8,302 nt of DNA, taken from contig CALMID010000094.1 in assembly GCA_937863915.1 (NCBI GenBank), forward strand, positions 1 to 8,302. The letters run 5' to 3'. The stretch comes from an uncultured Pseudomonas sp. GTDB lineage: Bacteria > Pseudomonadota > Gammaproteobacteria > Pseudomonadales > Pseudomonadaceae. The notes beneath the pieces were generated by a model. It was not told the DNA's origin and made no database searches. It saw only the letters and a list, made by a program, of their open reading frames with translations. Positions 1 through 8,302 of the stretch are shown here, one piece after another. The number at the start of each line of letters is the position of its first letter. The stretch's first letter is position 1. The position numbers and the translations under genes are program-made.

Positions 1-135
1 GCCCCAGGCATGCTCGTTGACGAAGTCCTGCAGTGGCTGGGTGAAGTCGGTGGCGTTGTTCAGGGTGCGGTCGACGAAGGCATCGCCCATTACCTGGCGG
101 CGGACCTGTTCGCCGCTCTTGCTGTTTGTGCTCAT
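1..135 (-). CDS. Carboxymuconolactone decarboxylase-family protein (PcaC/AhpD-like), N-terminal part only
   Basis: Only the first 45 codons are present; the gene continues past the left edge. The peptide starts MSTNSKSGEQVRRQVMGDAF and ends in NEHAWG. This closely resembles the N-terminus of 4-carboxymuconolactone decarboxylase (PcaC), with a VRR-x-V-x-GD-x-x-VDR block and then an HAWG block. The catalytic core of the family (the region with the conserved Cys/His or Glu/His) lies outside the window, so activity cannot be judged. Family members are small all-helical proteins: PcaC acts in protocatechuate breakdown, while AhpD-like members are thiol peroxidases or reductases. The ATG overlaps the TGA of the upstream lipoprotein gene (ATGA), and a GGAG lies 5 bases before it, which points to translational coupling. 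No other aromatic-degradation gene is visible, so a true PcaC role is not supported by context. The family call is fairly sure; the exact function is open. Confidence 0.8.
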   Translation of the reverse strand, partial: MSTNSKSGEQVRRQVMGDAFVDRTLNNATDFTQPLQDFVNEHAWG

Positions 136-632
136 GGTTGCTCCAGGGTCAGTTGGACTCGTGCGGTGCCGCTGCGCAGCATGCCAATCTGCTCGGCAGC
201 CTTGCGCGAGACGTCGATGATGCGCCCGCCGCCGTGCGGGCCGCGGTCGTTGATGCGTACCACCACCGAGCGCTGGTTGGCCAGGTTGGTCACCCGCACC
301 CGGCTGCCGAAGGGGAGCTCGCGGTGGGCTCCGGTCAGGTCGGTGTTGTTCAGGCGTTCGCCGCTGGCGGTACGTCGGCCGTGCAGGCGCGAGGCGTAAT
401 AGGAAGCCTTGCCTTGGCCGATGATCCGCAGGTGTGGCTTGGGCGGCGTGGGAGGTGGCGCCTTCACCACGGGTCTGGCAACCGGTGTGGGTGTCGCCTG
501 TGGTGGCACCGGAGGCTGGCTGACGCAGCCGGCCAGTACCGCCAGCAGACCTGCCCACGCACCCAGGCGTAGCCCGGATATCATCCGGACGCGGGCATTG
601 TCTCGGGTGAGGCCCAGGCTGCGAGTCGGCAT
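132..632 (-). CDS. RlpA-like double-psi beta-barrel lipoprotein (septal ring lytic transglycosylase family)
   Basis: This is a predicted 166-residue lipoprotein. Residues 17-36 form a hydrophobic signal ending in the lipobox LAGC, with Cys36 as the lipidation site. Residue +2 is Val, not Asp, so outer-membrane sorting is expected. Residues 38-67 are a Pro-rich linker. Residues 72-163 form the double-psi beta-barrel, with GKASYYA, HGRRTASGE, LTGAHRELPFG, RINDRGP and RIIDVS blocks. Glu92, His103 and Asp129 match the positions that are conserved in RlpA lytic transglycosylases, so peptidoglycan cleavage is plausible. There is no C-terminal SPOR domain, unlike the main Pseudomonas RlpA, so septal targeting through denuded glycan is not expected. 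I chose the ATG at 632 because GGAGAA lies 8 bases upstream. Met17 (position 584) would give a more usual signal length but has no ribosome-binding site. It follows gatB and a hairpin, and its stop overlaps the next gene. Confidence 0.88.
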   Translation of the reverse strand: MPTRSLGLTRDNARVRMISGLRLGAWAGLLAVLAGCVSQPPVPPQATPTPVARPVVKAPPPTPPKPHLRIIGQGKASYYASRLHGRRTASGERLNNTDLTGAHRELPFGSRVRVTNLANQRSVVVRINDRGPHGGGRIIDVSRKAAEQIGMLRSGTARVQLTLEQP

Positions 633-655
633 CGGTCAGGTTCTCCAGAGAGAAG

Positions 656-677
656 AACGCCGGGCGTACCCGGCGTT
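656..677 (-). terminator. Hairpin after gatB, possible terminator or attenuator
   Basis: A perfect 9-base inverted repeat (AACGCCGGG and CCCGGCGTT) with a 4-base loop begins 9 bases after the gatB stop codon. Read leftward, it is followed by a pyrimidine-rich TTCTTCTCTC stretch and not by a clean T run, so termination may be partial. The ribosome-binding site of the lipoprotein gene sits 9 bases beyond the stem. The hairpin could therefore lower read-through from gatCAB or protect the 3' end of the gat message. Structure is seen; function is inferred. Confidence 0.5.
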
Positions 678-686
678 GATTCAGGC

Positions 687-2135
687 TCAGGACTCGAGCT
701 TTTTCTTCAGCAGCTCGTTGACCTGGCCCGGGTTGGCCTTGCCTTTCGAGGCCTTCATGGCCTGACCGACGAAGAAGCCGAACATCTTGCCGCGCTTGGC
801 TTCGTCGCTGGCGCGGTACTGCTCGACCTGCTCGGCGTTGGCCGCCAGCACTTCATCCAGCATGGCTTCGATGGCGCCCGAGTCGGTGACCTGCTTGAGG
901 CCCTTCTTCTCGATCACTTCGTCAGCGGTGGCGCCTTCACCGGCGGCCAGGGCCTCGAAGACCATCTTGGCGATCTTGCCGCTGATGGTGTTGTCCTTGA
1001 TGCGCAGGATCATGCCGCCCAGCTGTTCGGCGGAGACCGGCGACTGCTCGATGTCCAGGTTGTCCTTGTTGAGCAGGCTGGACAGCTCGCCCATCACCCA
1101 GTTGGCGGCCAGCTTGGCATCGCCGCACACGCCGTTGACCGCCTCGAAGTAGTCGGCCATCTCGCGGCTGGCAGCCAGCACGGTGGCGTCGTAGGCGGAC
1201 AGGCCGAACTGCGTTTCGAAGCGCTCGCGCTTCTGCACCGGCAACTCCGGCAGGCTGGCGCGCACTTCGTCGAGGAAACACTGCTCGATAACCACCGGCA
1301 GCAGGTCGGGGCAGGGGAAGTAACGGTAGTCGTTGGCTTCTTCCTTGCTGCGCATGGAACGGGTCTGGTCCTTGTTCGGGTCGTACAGGCGGGTTTCCTG
1401 CACCACCGTGCCGCCGTCCTCGATCAGCTCGATCTGCCGCTGCACTTCATGGTTGATGGCTTTTTCGATGAAGCGGAACGAGTTGACGTTCTTGATCTCG
1501 GCGCGGGTGCCGAACTCGGCCTGGCCTTTCGGGCGAACCGAGACGTTGCAGTCGCAGCGCAGCGAGCCTTCGGCCATGTTGCCGTCACAAATCCCTAAGT
1601 AACGGACGAGCGCGTGGATGGCCTTGACGTAGGCCACCGCTTCCTTGGCGGAACGGATGTCCGGCTCGGAAACGATTTCCAGCAGCGGGGTGCCGGCGCG
1701 GTTGAGGTCGATGCCGCTCATGCCGTGGAAGTCTTCGTGCAGGCTCTTGCCGGCGTCTTCTTCCAGGTGCGCGCGGGTGATGCCGATGCGCTTGGTGGTG
1801 CCGTCTTCCAGGGTGATGTCCAGGTGCCCCTTGCCGACTATGGGGTGATCCATCTGGCTGGTCTGGTAGCCCTTGGGCAGATCCGGGTAGAAGTAGTTCT
1901 TGCGTGCGAAGACGTTGGTCGGCGCGATATGCGCGTCGATCGCCAGGCCGAACTTCACCGCCATGCGCACGGCCTCGGCATTCAGCACCGGCAGGGTGCC
2001 GGGCATGCCGAGGTCAACCAGGCTGGCCTGGGTATTGGGCTCGGCGCCGAAGGTGGTGGCGCTGGCCGAGAAAATCTTCGATTGGGTGCTGAGCTGGGCG
2101 TGGATTTCCAGCCCGATCACGGTTTCCCATTGCAT
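687..2135 (-). CDS. gatB: Aspartyl/glutamyl-tRNA(Asn/Gln) amidotransferase subunit B
   Basis: This is the full-length GatB (482 residues, the usual size). It binds the misacylated tRNA and, using ATP, activates the side-chain carboxylate of Asp-tRNA(Asn) or Glu-tRNA(Gln); ammonia arrives from GatA. The N-terminus has the family signature [12 protein letters not shown], with Glu10 and His12 in the metal/kinase site. [15 protein letters not shown] (78-91) and [10 protein letters not shown] (121-130) are other hallmark blocks. [11 protein letters not shown] follows near residue 192. The cradle domain fills about 1-290, a helical domain follows, and the C-terminal tail (about 410-482, ending in [10 protein letters not shown]) is the YqeY-like tRNA-binding part. 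The start has AAGGA 7 bases upstream. It lies 14 bases after gatA and is the last amidotransferase gene of the unit. Codons 177-183 contain a small cluster of codons that are unusual for this gene (TTA, GGG, ATT, TGT). Confidence 0.98.
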   Translation of the reverse strand: MQWETVIGLEIHAQLSTQSKIFSASATTFGAEPNTQASLVDLGMPGTLPVLNAEAVRMAVKFGLAIDAHIAPTNVFARKNYFYPDLPKGYQTSQMDHPIVGKGHLDITLEDGTTKRIGITRAHLEEDAGKSLHEDFHGMSGIDLNRAGTPLLEIVSEPDIRSAKEAVAYVKAIHALVRYLGICDGNMAEGSLRCDCNVSVRPKGQAEFGTRAEIKNVNSFRFIEKAINHEVQRQIELIEDGGTVVQETRLYDPNKDQTRSMRSKEEANDYRYFPCPDLLPVVIEQCFLDEVRASLPELPVQKRERFETQFGLSAYDATVLAASREMADYFEAVNGVCGDAKLAANWVMGELSSLLNKDNLDIEQSPVSAEQLGGMILRIKDNTISGKIAKMVFEALAAGEGATADEVIEKKGLKQVTDSGAIEAMLDEVLAANAEQVEQYRASDEAKRGKMFGFFVGQAMKASKGKANPGQVNELLKKKLES

Positions 2136-2149
2136 GTCGTAATCCTTCC

Positions 2150-3601
2150 TCAGAATCCAGTCGGTGCTTGTGTGTGCCAGTCAGTAACCTGTTGGTACTG
2201 ATGGGCGACATTCAGCAGGCGACCTTCCTGGAAGTAGGGCGCAAGCAGCTGCACGCCAACCGGCAGACCGTCGACGAAGCCGGCGGGCATGGACAGGCCG
2301 GGGATGCCGGCCAGGTTGGCGGTGATGGTGTAGATGTCTTCCAGGTAGGCCGAGACCGGGTCGGCGTTCTTCTCGCCGAGTTTCCAGGCCAGGTTCGGCG
2401 TGGTCGGCCCGATAATCAGGTCGACTTCGTTGAAGGCGGCGACGAAGTCGTTCTTGATCAGCCGGCGGATCTGCTGGGCCTTGATGTAGTAGGCGTCGTA
2501 GTAACCGGCGGACAGGGCATAGGTGCCGACCATGATGCGGCGCTTCACTTCCGCGCCGAAGCCTTCGCCACGCGAGCGTTTGTACAGGTCTTCGAGGTTG
2601 ACCGGGTTCTCGCAGCGATAGCCGAAGCGCACGCCGTCGAAACGCGACAGGTTGGAGCTGGCCTCTGCGGGGGCGATCACGTAGTAGGCCGGGATGGCGT
2701 GCTGCATATTCGGCAGCGAGATTTCTTTGACTGTGGCACCGAGCTTTTTCAGCTCTTCGACCACGGCCAGTACCTTCTCGCCGATACGTGCGTCGAGGCC
2801 GGCGCCGAAGTATTCCTTCGGCAGGCCGATGCGCAGGCCGGCCAGCGGCTTGTCGAGGGCGGCCAGGTAGTCATCCAGCGGCTGATCGACACTGGTCGAG
2901 TCCTTGGGGTCGAAGCCGGCCATGGCTTGCAGCAACAGGGCGCAGTCCTCGGCGTTGCGCGCCAGCGGACCGCCCTGGTCGAGGCTGGAGGCGTAGGCGA
3001 TCATGCCCCAGCGTGATACGCGGCCGTAGGTCGGCTTGAGGCCGGTGAGGTTGGTCAGTGCGGCCGGCTGGCGGATCGAGCCGCCGGTGTCGGTGCCGGT
3101 GGCGGCCGGAATCAGGCGCGCAGCCACCGCGGCGGCCGAACCGCCGGAGGAGCCGCCCGGTACGCGGGTCAGGTCCCAGGGATTCTTCACCGCGCCGTAA
3201 TGGCTGGATTCGTTGGCCGAGCCCATGGCGAATTCGTCCATGTTCAGCTTGCCCAGGGTCACAGTGCCGGCGCTCGCGAGCTTTTCGACCACGGTGGCGT
3301 TATAGGGAGCCTTGAAACCGCTGAGGATCTTCGAGGCACAGCTGGTCAGCACGTTCTGGGTGCAGAACAGATCCTTGTGAGCGATCGGTGCACCGAGCAG
3401 GGCGCCGTTTTCGCCGGCCGCGCGGCGCTCATCGGCGCTCTTGGCCTGGCTCAGGGCCAGCTCTTCGGTGACGGTGATGAAACTGTTCAGCTGTGGATCG
3501 ACCGTCTGGATGCGTGCCAGCAGGCTCTGCGTCAGCTCGGTGGCGGAGAAATCCTTGTTGGCCAGGCCGCTGGCGATCTGGCGCAGGGTCAGTTCATGCA
3601 T
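2150..3601 (-). CDS. gatA: Aspartyl/glutamyl-tRNA(Asn/Gln) amidotransferase subunit A (amidase)
   Basis: GatA is the glutaminase/amidase subunit: it hydrolyses glutamine and passes ammonia through a channel to GatB. The protein has 483 residues from this start, the normal length. The amidase-signature triad is intact: Lys76 (in PIAHKDLF), cis-Ser151 (in GGSSGGS, 149-155) and the nucleophile Ser175 (in DTGGSIRQP). The Gly/Ser-rich signature and [13 protein letters not shown] are typical of GatA and not of a generic amidase. Two in-frame ATGs compete. The one at 3607 overlaps the gatC TAA by one base (TAATG). The one at 3601 gives the family-typical N-terminus [10 protein letters not shown] and is preferred here; neither has a strong ribosome-binding site, so coupling to gatC termination is likely. 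gatB follows 14 bases downstream. Confidence 0.97.
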   Translation of the reverse strand: MHELTLRQIASGLANKDFSATELTQSLLARIQTVDPQLNSFITVTEELALSQAKSADERRAAGENGALLGAPIAHKDLFCTQNVLTSCASKILSGFKAPYNATVVEKLASAGTVTLGKLNMDEFAMGSANESSHYGAVKNPWDLTRVPGGSSGGSAAAVAARLIPAATGTDTGGSIRQPAALTNLTGLKPTYGRVSRWGMIAYASSLDQGGPLARNAEDCALLLQAMAGFDPKDSTSVDQPLDDYLAALDKPLAGLRIGLPKEYFGAGLDARIGEKVLAVVEELKKLGATVKEISLPNMQHAIPAYYVIAPAEASSNLSRFDGVRFGYRCENPVNLEDLYKRSRGEGFGAEVKRRIMVGTYALSAGYYDAYYIKAQQIRRLIKNDFVAAFNEVDLIIGPTTPNLAWKLGEKNADPVSAYLEDIYTITANLAGIPGLSMPAGFVDGLPVGVQLLAPYFQEGRLLNVAHQYQQVTDWHTQAPTGF

Positions 3602-3606
3602 GCTCA

Positions 3607-5156
<1,550 letters not shown>

Positions 5157-5175
5157 GCCTGTTGCTGCAACACCG

Positions 5176-5200
5176 AAGCCGGAAGCCTGACTTCCGGCTT
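5176..5200 (+). terminator. Hairpin between mreB and mreC, likely terminator or attenuator
   Basis: A perfect 10-base inverted repeat (AAGCCGGAAG and CTTCCGGCTT) with loop CCTGA lies 19 bases after the mreB stop. It is followed by TTGCATTTGT, a T-rich but interrupted tail, so termination may be incomplete. A smaller palindrome (GTTGC-T-GCAAC, 5161-5171) precedes it. Partial termination here would make much more MreB than MreC and MreD, which matches the known excess of MreB in other bacteria (inference). Confidence 0.7.
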
Positions 5201-5220
5201 TGCATTTGTGCCAACGTGCA

Positions 5221-6213
5221 ATGGGAGATGCCGTTATCAAACCGCTATTCGTGAAAGGTCCTTCGCTCGGGGTGCGCCTGCTGGTGCTCACCGTGCTGTC
5301 GGTCAGCCTGATGGTGGTGGATGCGCGCTTCGATACTCTCAAACCGCTGCGCAGCCAGATCGGCCTGTTGGCCACGCCGCTGTACTGGCTGGCCGATCTG
5401 CCCACTCGCCTGTGGCAAGACATGACCCAGTCGATCAGCAGCCGCAGCGAGCTGCTCGCCGAGAACGAAAAGCTCAAGGCTGAGGCCCTTCTGCTGCAGC
5501 GGCGCCTGCAGAAGCTGGCGGCGCTGACCGAGCAGAATGTGCGTCTGCGCGAGCTGCTCAACTCCGCCGAGCTGGTCGATGAGCAGGTGCTTGTCAGTGA
5601 GCTGATCGGCGTCGACCCCAACCCTTTCACCCAGCGGGTGATCATCGACAAGGGCAGCAAGGATGGCGTCAGCCTGGGCATGCCCGTGCTCGACGCCCGC
5701 GGCCTGATGGGGCAGGTGGTCGAGGTCATGCCCTACAGTGCGCGCGTGCTGCTGCTCACCGATGCCACCCACGGTATTCCGGTGCAGGTCAATCGCAATG
5801 GCCTGCGTGCCATCGCCAATGGTACGGGCAACCCTGGGCTGATCGAGTTGCGCCACGTCGCCGACACGGCTGATATCAAGGAAGGTGATCTGCTGGTCAG
5901 CTCTGGTCTGGGTCAGCGCTTCCCGGCCGGCTATCCGGTGGCGGTCGTCAAGGAAGTGGTGCGGGATTCGGGTCAGCCGTTTGCCATCGTCCGTGCCGAG
6001 CCGACCGCCGCCCTCAGTCGCAGCCGTTACCTGTTGCTGGTGTTCAGCGATCAGCGCACGCCGGAACAGCGTGCCACCGATTCGGCAGAGGCCCAGGAGG
6101 CGGCCGATCGTGATGCGGCGGCCAGGCAGGAGGCGGCAGCGCCACCCCCCGCTGTAGCACCGGCGCCGGCTGCTCCGGCCGCCACAGGGGAGAATCGCAA
6201 TGGTCGAAACTAG
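5221..6213 (+). CDS. mreC: Rod shape-determining protein MreC
   Basis: MreC is a bitopic inner-membrane protein whose periplasmic part links MreB/MreD to the wall synthases PBP2 and RodA. From this start it has 330 residues. A short cytoplasmic segment is followed by a membrane helix at about 18-35 (LGVRLLVLTVLSVSLMVV). A coiled coil rich in Glu, Leu and Lys spans about 75-115. The two-lobed beta domain follows (about 120-280), with the family blocks DPNPFTQRVIIDKGSKDGV and SSGLGQRFPAGYPV. The C-terminal 50 or so residues are Ala/Pro/Glu-rich and low-complexity. The start is uncertain: the ATG at 5221 has no ribosome-binding site, while GGGAG at 5223-5227 sits just inside the frame, 6 bases before an ATC codon in the same frame. 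The end overlaps mreD by 14 bases. Confidence 0.95.
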   Translation: MGDAVIKPLFVKGPSLGVRLLVLTVLSVSLMVVDARFDTLKPLRSQIGLLATPLYWLADLPTRLWQDMTQSISSRSELLAENEKLKAEALLLQRRLQKLAALTEQNVRLRELLNSAELVDEQVLVSELIGVDPNPFTQRVIIDKGSKDGVSLGMPVLDARGLMGQVVEVMPYSARVLLLTDATHGIPVQVNRNGLRAIANGTGNPGLIELRHVADTADIKEGDLLVSSGLGQRFPAGYPVAVVKEVVRDSGQPFAIVRAEPTAALSRSRYLLLVFSDQRTPEQRATDSAEAQEAADRDAAARQEAAAPPPAVAPAPAAPAATGENRNGRN

Positions 6214-6691
6214 ATCGCGCAATGGCTGGGTGATCTGGCTCAGTCTGGTGCTGGCGCTGCTGCTCTCGGTGGCGCCGATGCCGGCCTTTCTCGAAGCCGG
6301 CCGCCCCCTGTGGCTGGCGCTATTTCTGACCTACTGGGCGCTGGCCCTGCCACACCGTGTGGGCATGGTGGCAGCCTGGCTGTTCGGGCTGTTTGCCGAT
6401 GTGCTGTATGGCAGCCTGCTGGGGCAGAACGCCCTGGTACTGATGCTGACCACCTTTTTCGTATTGACCCTGCATCAGCGCCTGCGCCTGTTCCCGTTGT
6501 GGCAGCAGAGTCTGGTGCTGCTGGTGCTGTTCGGTATTCCGCAGCTGGTGCAGCTGTGGCTGTTCGCCCTGGCCGGTAATCGCCCGCCGGAGGCGCTGCA
6601 ATTCCTCTATCCGGTACTGATCAGCGCGCTGCTCTGGCCCTGGGTGCATACCCTGCTGCGCGGCCTGCGCGTGCGCCTGCAGGTCAACTGA
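6200..6691 (+). CDS. mreD: Rod shape-determining protein MreD
   Basis: MreD is a small polytopic inner-membrane partner of MreC and RodA/PBP2 in the elongasome. The product has 163 residues, the normal size. It is very hydrophobic, with about five or six membrane segments: near 10-27 (VIWLSLVLALLLSV), 35-51, 54-72, 78-93, 103-125 and 136-155. The conserved middle block GLFADVLYGSLLGQNAL (about 63-79) is characteristic of the family. The start has GGGGAG 7 bases upstream, located inside the end of mreC. The 14-base overlap with mreC supports co-translation and roughly matched output of the two partners. The gap to maf is 33 bases. Confidence 0.96.
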   Translation: MVETRSRNGWVIWLSLVLALLLSVAPMPAFLEAGRPLWLALFLTYWALALPHRVGMVAAWLFGLFADVLYGSLLGQNALVLMLTTFFVLTLHQRLRLFPLWQQSLVLLVLFGIPQLVQLWLFALAGNRPPEALQFLYPVLISALLWPWVHTLLRGLRVRLQVN

Positions 6692-6724
6692 TAGCGGTTG
6701 CGCGGCGCCGACAAGGAGATGTTC

Positions 6725-7309
6725 ATGCCCACCCTGTTCCTTGCATCGGCTTCGCCGCGCCGTGCCGAGTTGCTCGGCCAGATCGGCGTGCCGTTCCAGC
6801 GCGTCAGCGCGAGCATCGATGAAACCCCGCGAGTGGCCGAAGAGCCAGGCGCCTATGTCGAGCGCCTGGCGCTGGAAAAGGCGCAGGCCGGTCTGCAGCG
6901 ACTTGAGCAGGCTGCCGATGCCGTGGTGCTGGGCGCTGACACCGCGGTGGTGCTGGACGGGCGGATTCTCGGCAAGCCGCAGGATCGAGCCGATGCGCTG
7001 GCCATGCTGGCTGCGCTGTCCGGCCGCGAGCATCACGTACTGACTGCAGTGGCCCTGTGTTCGGCCGCGCGCTGTGCCTCCGTGGTGGTCGCCAGCCAGG
7101 TGCGCTTTGCTCCGATCAGTGCGGCGCAGGCCGAGGCCTACTGGGCCAGTGGCGAGCCGCTGGACAAGGCCGGCAGTTACGCCATTCAGGGTCTGGGCGC
7201 CGTGTTTGTTGCCGGCATGAGTGGCAGCTATTCGGCTGTCGTCGGCCTTCCGCTGTGCGAAACTGCCCGCCTACTGGCCGAATTTGGCATCCCCTGCTGG
7301 CAGATGTGA
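6725..7309 (+). CDS. maf: Maf/YhdE-type nucleoside triphosphate pyrophosphatase (dTTP/UTP pyrophosphatase)
   Basis: Maf proteins hydrolyse nucleoside triphosphates to monophosphate and pyrophosphate; they are thought to clean the nucleotide pool and have been tied to division arrest. The product has 194 residues. Family motifs are in order: [12 protein letters not shown] (6-17), LGADT with the presumed catalytic Asp72, GKP (83-85), KAGSYAIQG (148-156) and [10 protein letters not shown] (167-176). The AGxYxIQG form is that of the YhdE subfamily (dTTP/UTP), not the YceF m7GTP subfamily. The ATG at 6725 is chosen because AAGGAG lies 6 bases upstream; an upstream TTG in frame has no such support. 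It is 33 bases after mreD and 7 bases before rng, so it is very probably in the same operon. Confidence 0.96.
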   Translation: MPTLFLASASPRRAELLGQIGVPFQRVSASIDETPRVAEEPGAYVERLALEKAQAGLQRLEQAADAVVLGADTAVVLDGRILGKPQDRADALAMLAALSGREHHVLTAVALCSAARCASVVVASQVRFAPISAAQAEAYWASGEPLDKAGSYAIQGLGAVFVAGMSGSYSAVVGLPLCETARLLAEFGIPCWQM

Positions 7310-7316
7310 GCTGAGC

Positions 7317-8302
7317 ATGAGCGAAGAGATCCTGATCAACATCACCCCGATGGAGTCCCGCGTGGCGGTGGTGGAAAACGGCGTGCTGCAGGAAGTTCAC
7401 GTCGAGCGTACGCAGAAGCGCGGCATCGTCGGCAATATCTACAAAGGCAAGGTGGTCCGCGTGCTGCCGGGCATGCAGGCAGCGTTCGTCGATATCGGCC
7501 TGGAGCGCGCGGCATTTATCCATGCCGGCGAGATTTCCAGCCGTGAAGGCAGTGCCGTGGAATCCATCAGCGCGCTGGTGCATGAGGGGCAGAGCCTGGT
7601 GGTGCAGGTCACCAAGGACCCGATCGGCAGCAAGGGCGCACGCCTGACCACGCAGCTGTCGATTCCCTCGCGTTATCTGGTGTACATGCCGCGCACCGCC
7701 CATGTCGGCATTTCCCTCAAGATCGAGGACGAAGCCGAGCGCGAGCGCCTGAAAAAGGTGGTCACCGACTGCGTGGCAGCCGAAGGCATCGAGGAGGCGG
7801 GCGGCTTTATCCTGCGCACGGCCGCCGATGGCGCCAAGGCCGAGGATATCCTCGCCGACATCCGCTACCTGCGCCGCCTGTGGCAGCAGATTTCCAGCCA
7901 GATGCAGACGGCCAAGACCCCGTCGGTGATCTACGAGGACCTGTCGCTGGCCCTGCGCACTCTGCGCGATCTGGTCAATTCGCGCATCGAGAAGATCCGC
8001 ATCGATTCGCGCGAGACCTTCCAGAAGGTCACCCAGTTCGTCGACGAGCTGATGCCCGAGGTGGCTGATCGTCTGGAGCATTATCCGGGCGAGCGGCCGA
8101 TCTTCGACCTGTATGGCGTTGAGGACGAGATCCAGAAGGCCCTGGAACGCAAGGTGCTGCTCAAGTCCGGCGGCTACCTGATCATCGACCCGACCGAGGC
8201 GATGACCACCATCGATGTGAACACCGGCGCCTTCGTCGGCCACCGCACGCTGGAAGAAACCATCTTCAAGACCAACCTCGAGGCGGCCACGGCCATCGCC
8301 CG
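7317..8302 (+). CDS. rng: Ribonuclease G (CafA), N-terminal two-thirds; truncated by window edge
   Basis: RNase G is an endoribonuclease of the RNase E/G family that matures the 5' end of 16S rRNA and cleaves AU-rich single-stranded RNA. It works in the cytoplasm and needs Mg2+. The frame is open from the ATG at 7317 to the right edge: 328 codons of about 485 expected. The N-terminal part begins MSEEILINITPMESRVAVVE. The S1 RNA-binding domain (about 38-120) includes GNIYKGKVVRVLPGMQAAFV and GLERAAFIH. A 5'-sensor/RNase H-like region follows. The catalytic DNase I-like domain is reached at TTIDVNTGAFVG, where Asp300 is one of the two metal-binding aspartates; the second lies beyond the window. 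It lies 7 bases after maf with only a weak ribosome-binding site (GAG in the maf stop region), so it probably depends on coupling. Confidence 0.97.
   Translation, partial: MSEEILINITPMESRVAVVENGVLQEVHVERTQKRGIVGNIYKGKVVRVLPGMQAAFVDIGLERAAFIHAGEISSREGSAVESISALVHEGQSLVVQVTKDPIGSKGARLTTQLSIPSRYLVYMPRTAHVGISLKIEDEAERERLKKVVTDCVAAEGIEEAGGFILRTAADGAKAEDILADIRYLRRLWQQISSQMQTAKTPSVIYEDLSLALRTLRDLVNSRIEKIRIDSRETFQKVTQFVDELMPEVADRLEHYPGERPIFDLYGVEDEIQKALERKVLLKSGGYLIIDPTEAMTTIDVNTGAFVGHRTLEETIFKTNLEAATAIA

Noticed and set aside
1614..3016. Long plus-strand open frames opposite gatB and gatA
   Set aside because: They are shadows of the certain gatB and gatA genes; their Gly/Val/Gln-rich translations resemble no family I know.
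5228..5254. Short out-of-frame leader peptide (MPLSNRYS) starting at a second ATG near the mreC start
   Set aside because: It has eight codons and lies inside the mreC frame; the nearby GGGAG directly abuts its ATG, too close to act as a ribosome-binding site.
6124..6190. Ala/Pro-rich low-complexity end of MreC as a possible frameshift or foreign fusion
   Set aside because: The frame stays open to a proper stop that overlaps mreD, and Ala/Pro-rich MreC tails are common in pseudomonads.

Overview
The window comes from a GC-rich gammaproteobacterium and most likely a Pseudomonas or a close relative. The evidence is the gene order (RlpA-like lipoprotein, gatB, gatA, gatC, then divergent mreB, mreC, mreD, maf, rng), the protein sequences, and the strong G/C preference at third codon positions. 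This is a well-known core chromosomal neighbourhood in pseudomonads. I see no insertion sequence, phage gene, CRISPR array, tRNA or rRNA.

Layout. Positions 1-3894 are transcribed leftward (minus strand). From the divergent promoter region the order is gatC, gatA and gatB, the three subunits of the aminoacyl-tRNA amidotransferase. These are tightly packed, with overlap or a 14-base gap. A hairpin follows gatB, then an RlpA-like lipoprotein gene. That gene overlaps by four bases (ATGA) the start of a carboxymuconolactone-decarboxylase-family gene, which runs off the left edge. Positions 4119-8302 are transcribed rightward: mreB, a strong hairpin, mreC, mreD (overlapping mreC), maf, and rng (cafA), which runs off the right edge. 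A 224-base intergenic region (3895-4118) separates the two divergent units. It must hold both control regions and contains several small inverted repeats and a repeated CAGGCA motif.

How the genes work together. GatCAB amidates misacylated tRNA; in Pseudomonas this mainly makes Asn-tRNA(Asn). MreB, MreC and MreD form the membrane-anchored elongasome scaffold that keeps cells rod-shaped. Maf is a nucleotide pyrophosphatase, and RNase G matures 16S rRNA and degrades some mRNAs. The mre-maf-rng linkage is a familiar proteobacterial arrangement joining shape, division and RNA metabolism. The RlpA-like protein is a predicted outer-membrane lipoprotein with a peptidoglycan-active fold, so cell-wall functions lie on both sides of the gat genes.

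I did not find a convincing previously undescribed system. The points most worth a second look are regulatory or local: the structured gatC leader, the mreB-mreC hairpin with an awkward mreC start, the post-gatB hairpin, the translational coupling of the lipoprotein to the decarboxylase-family gene, and a small cluster of rare codons in gatB.
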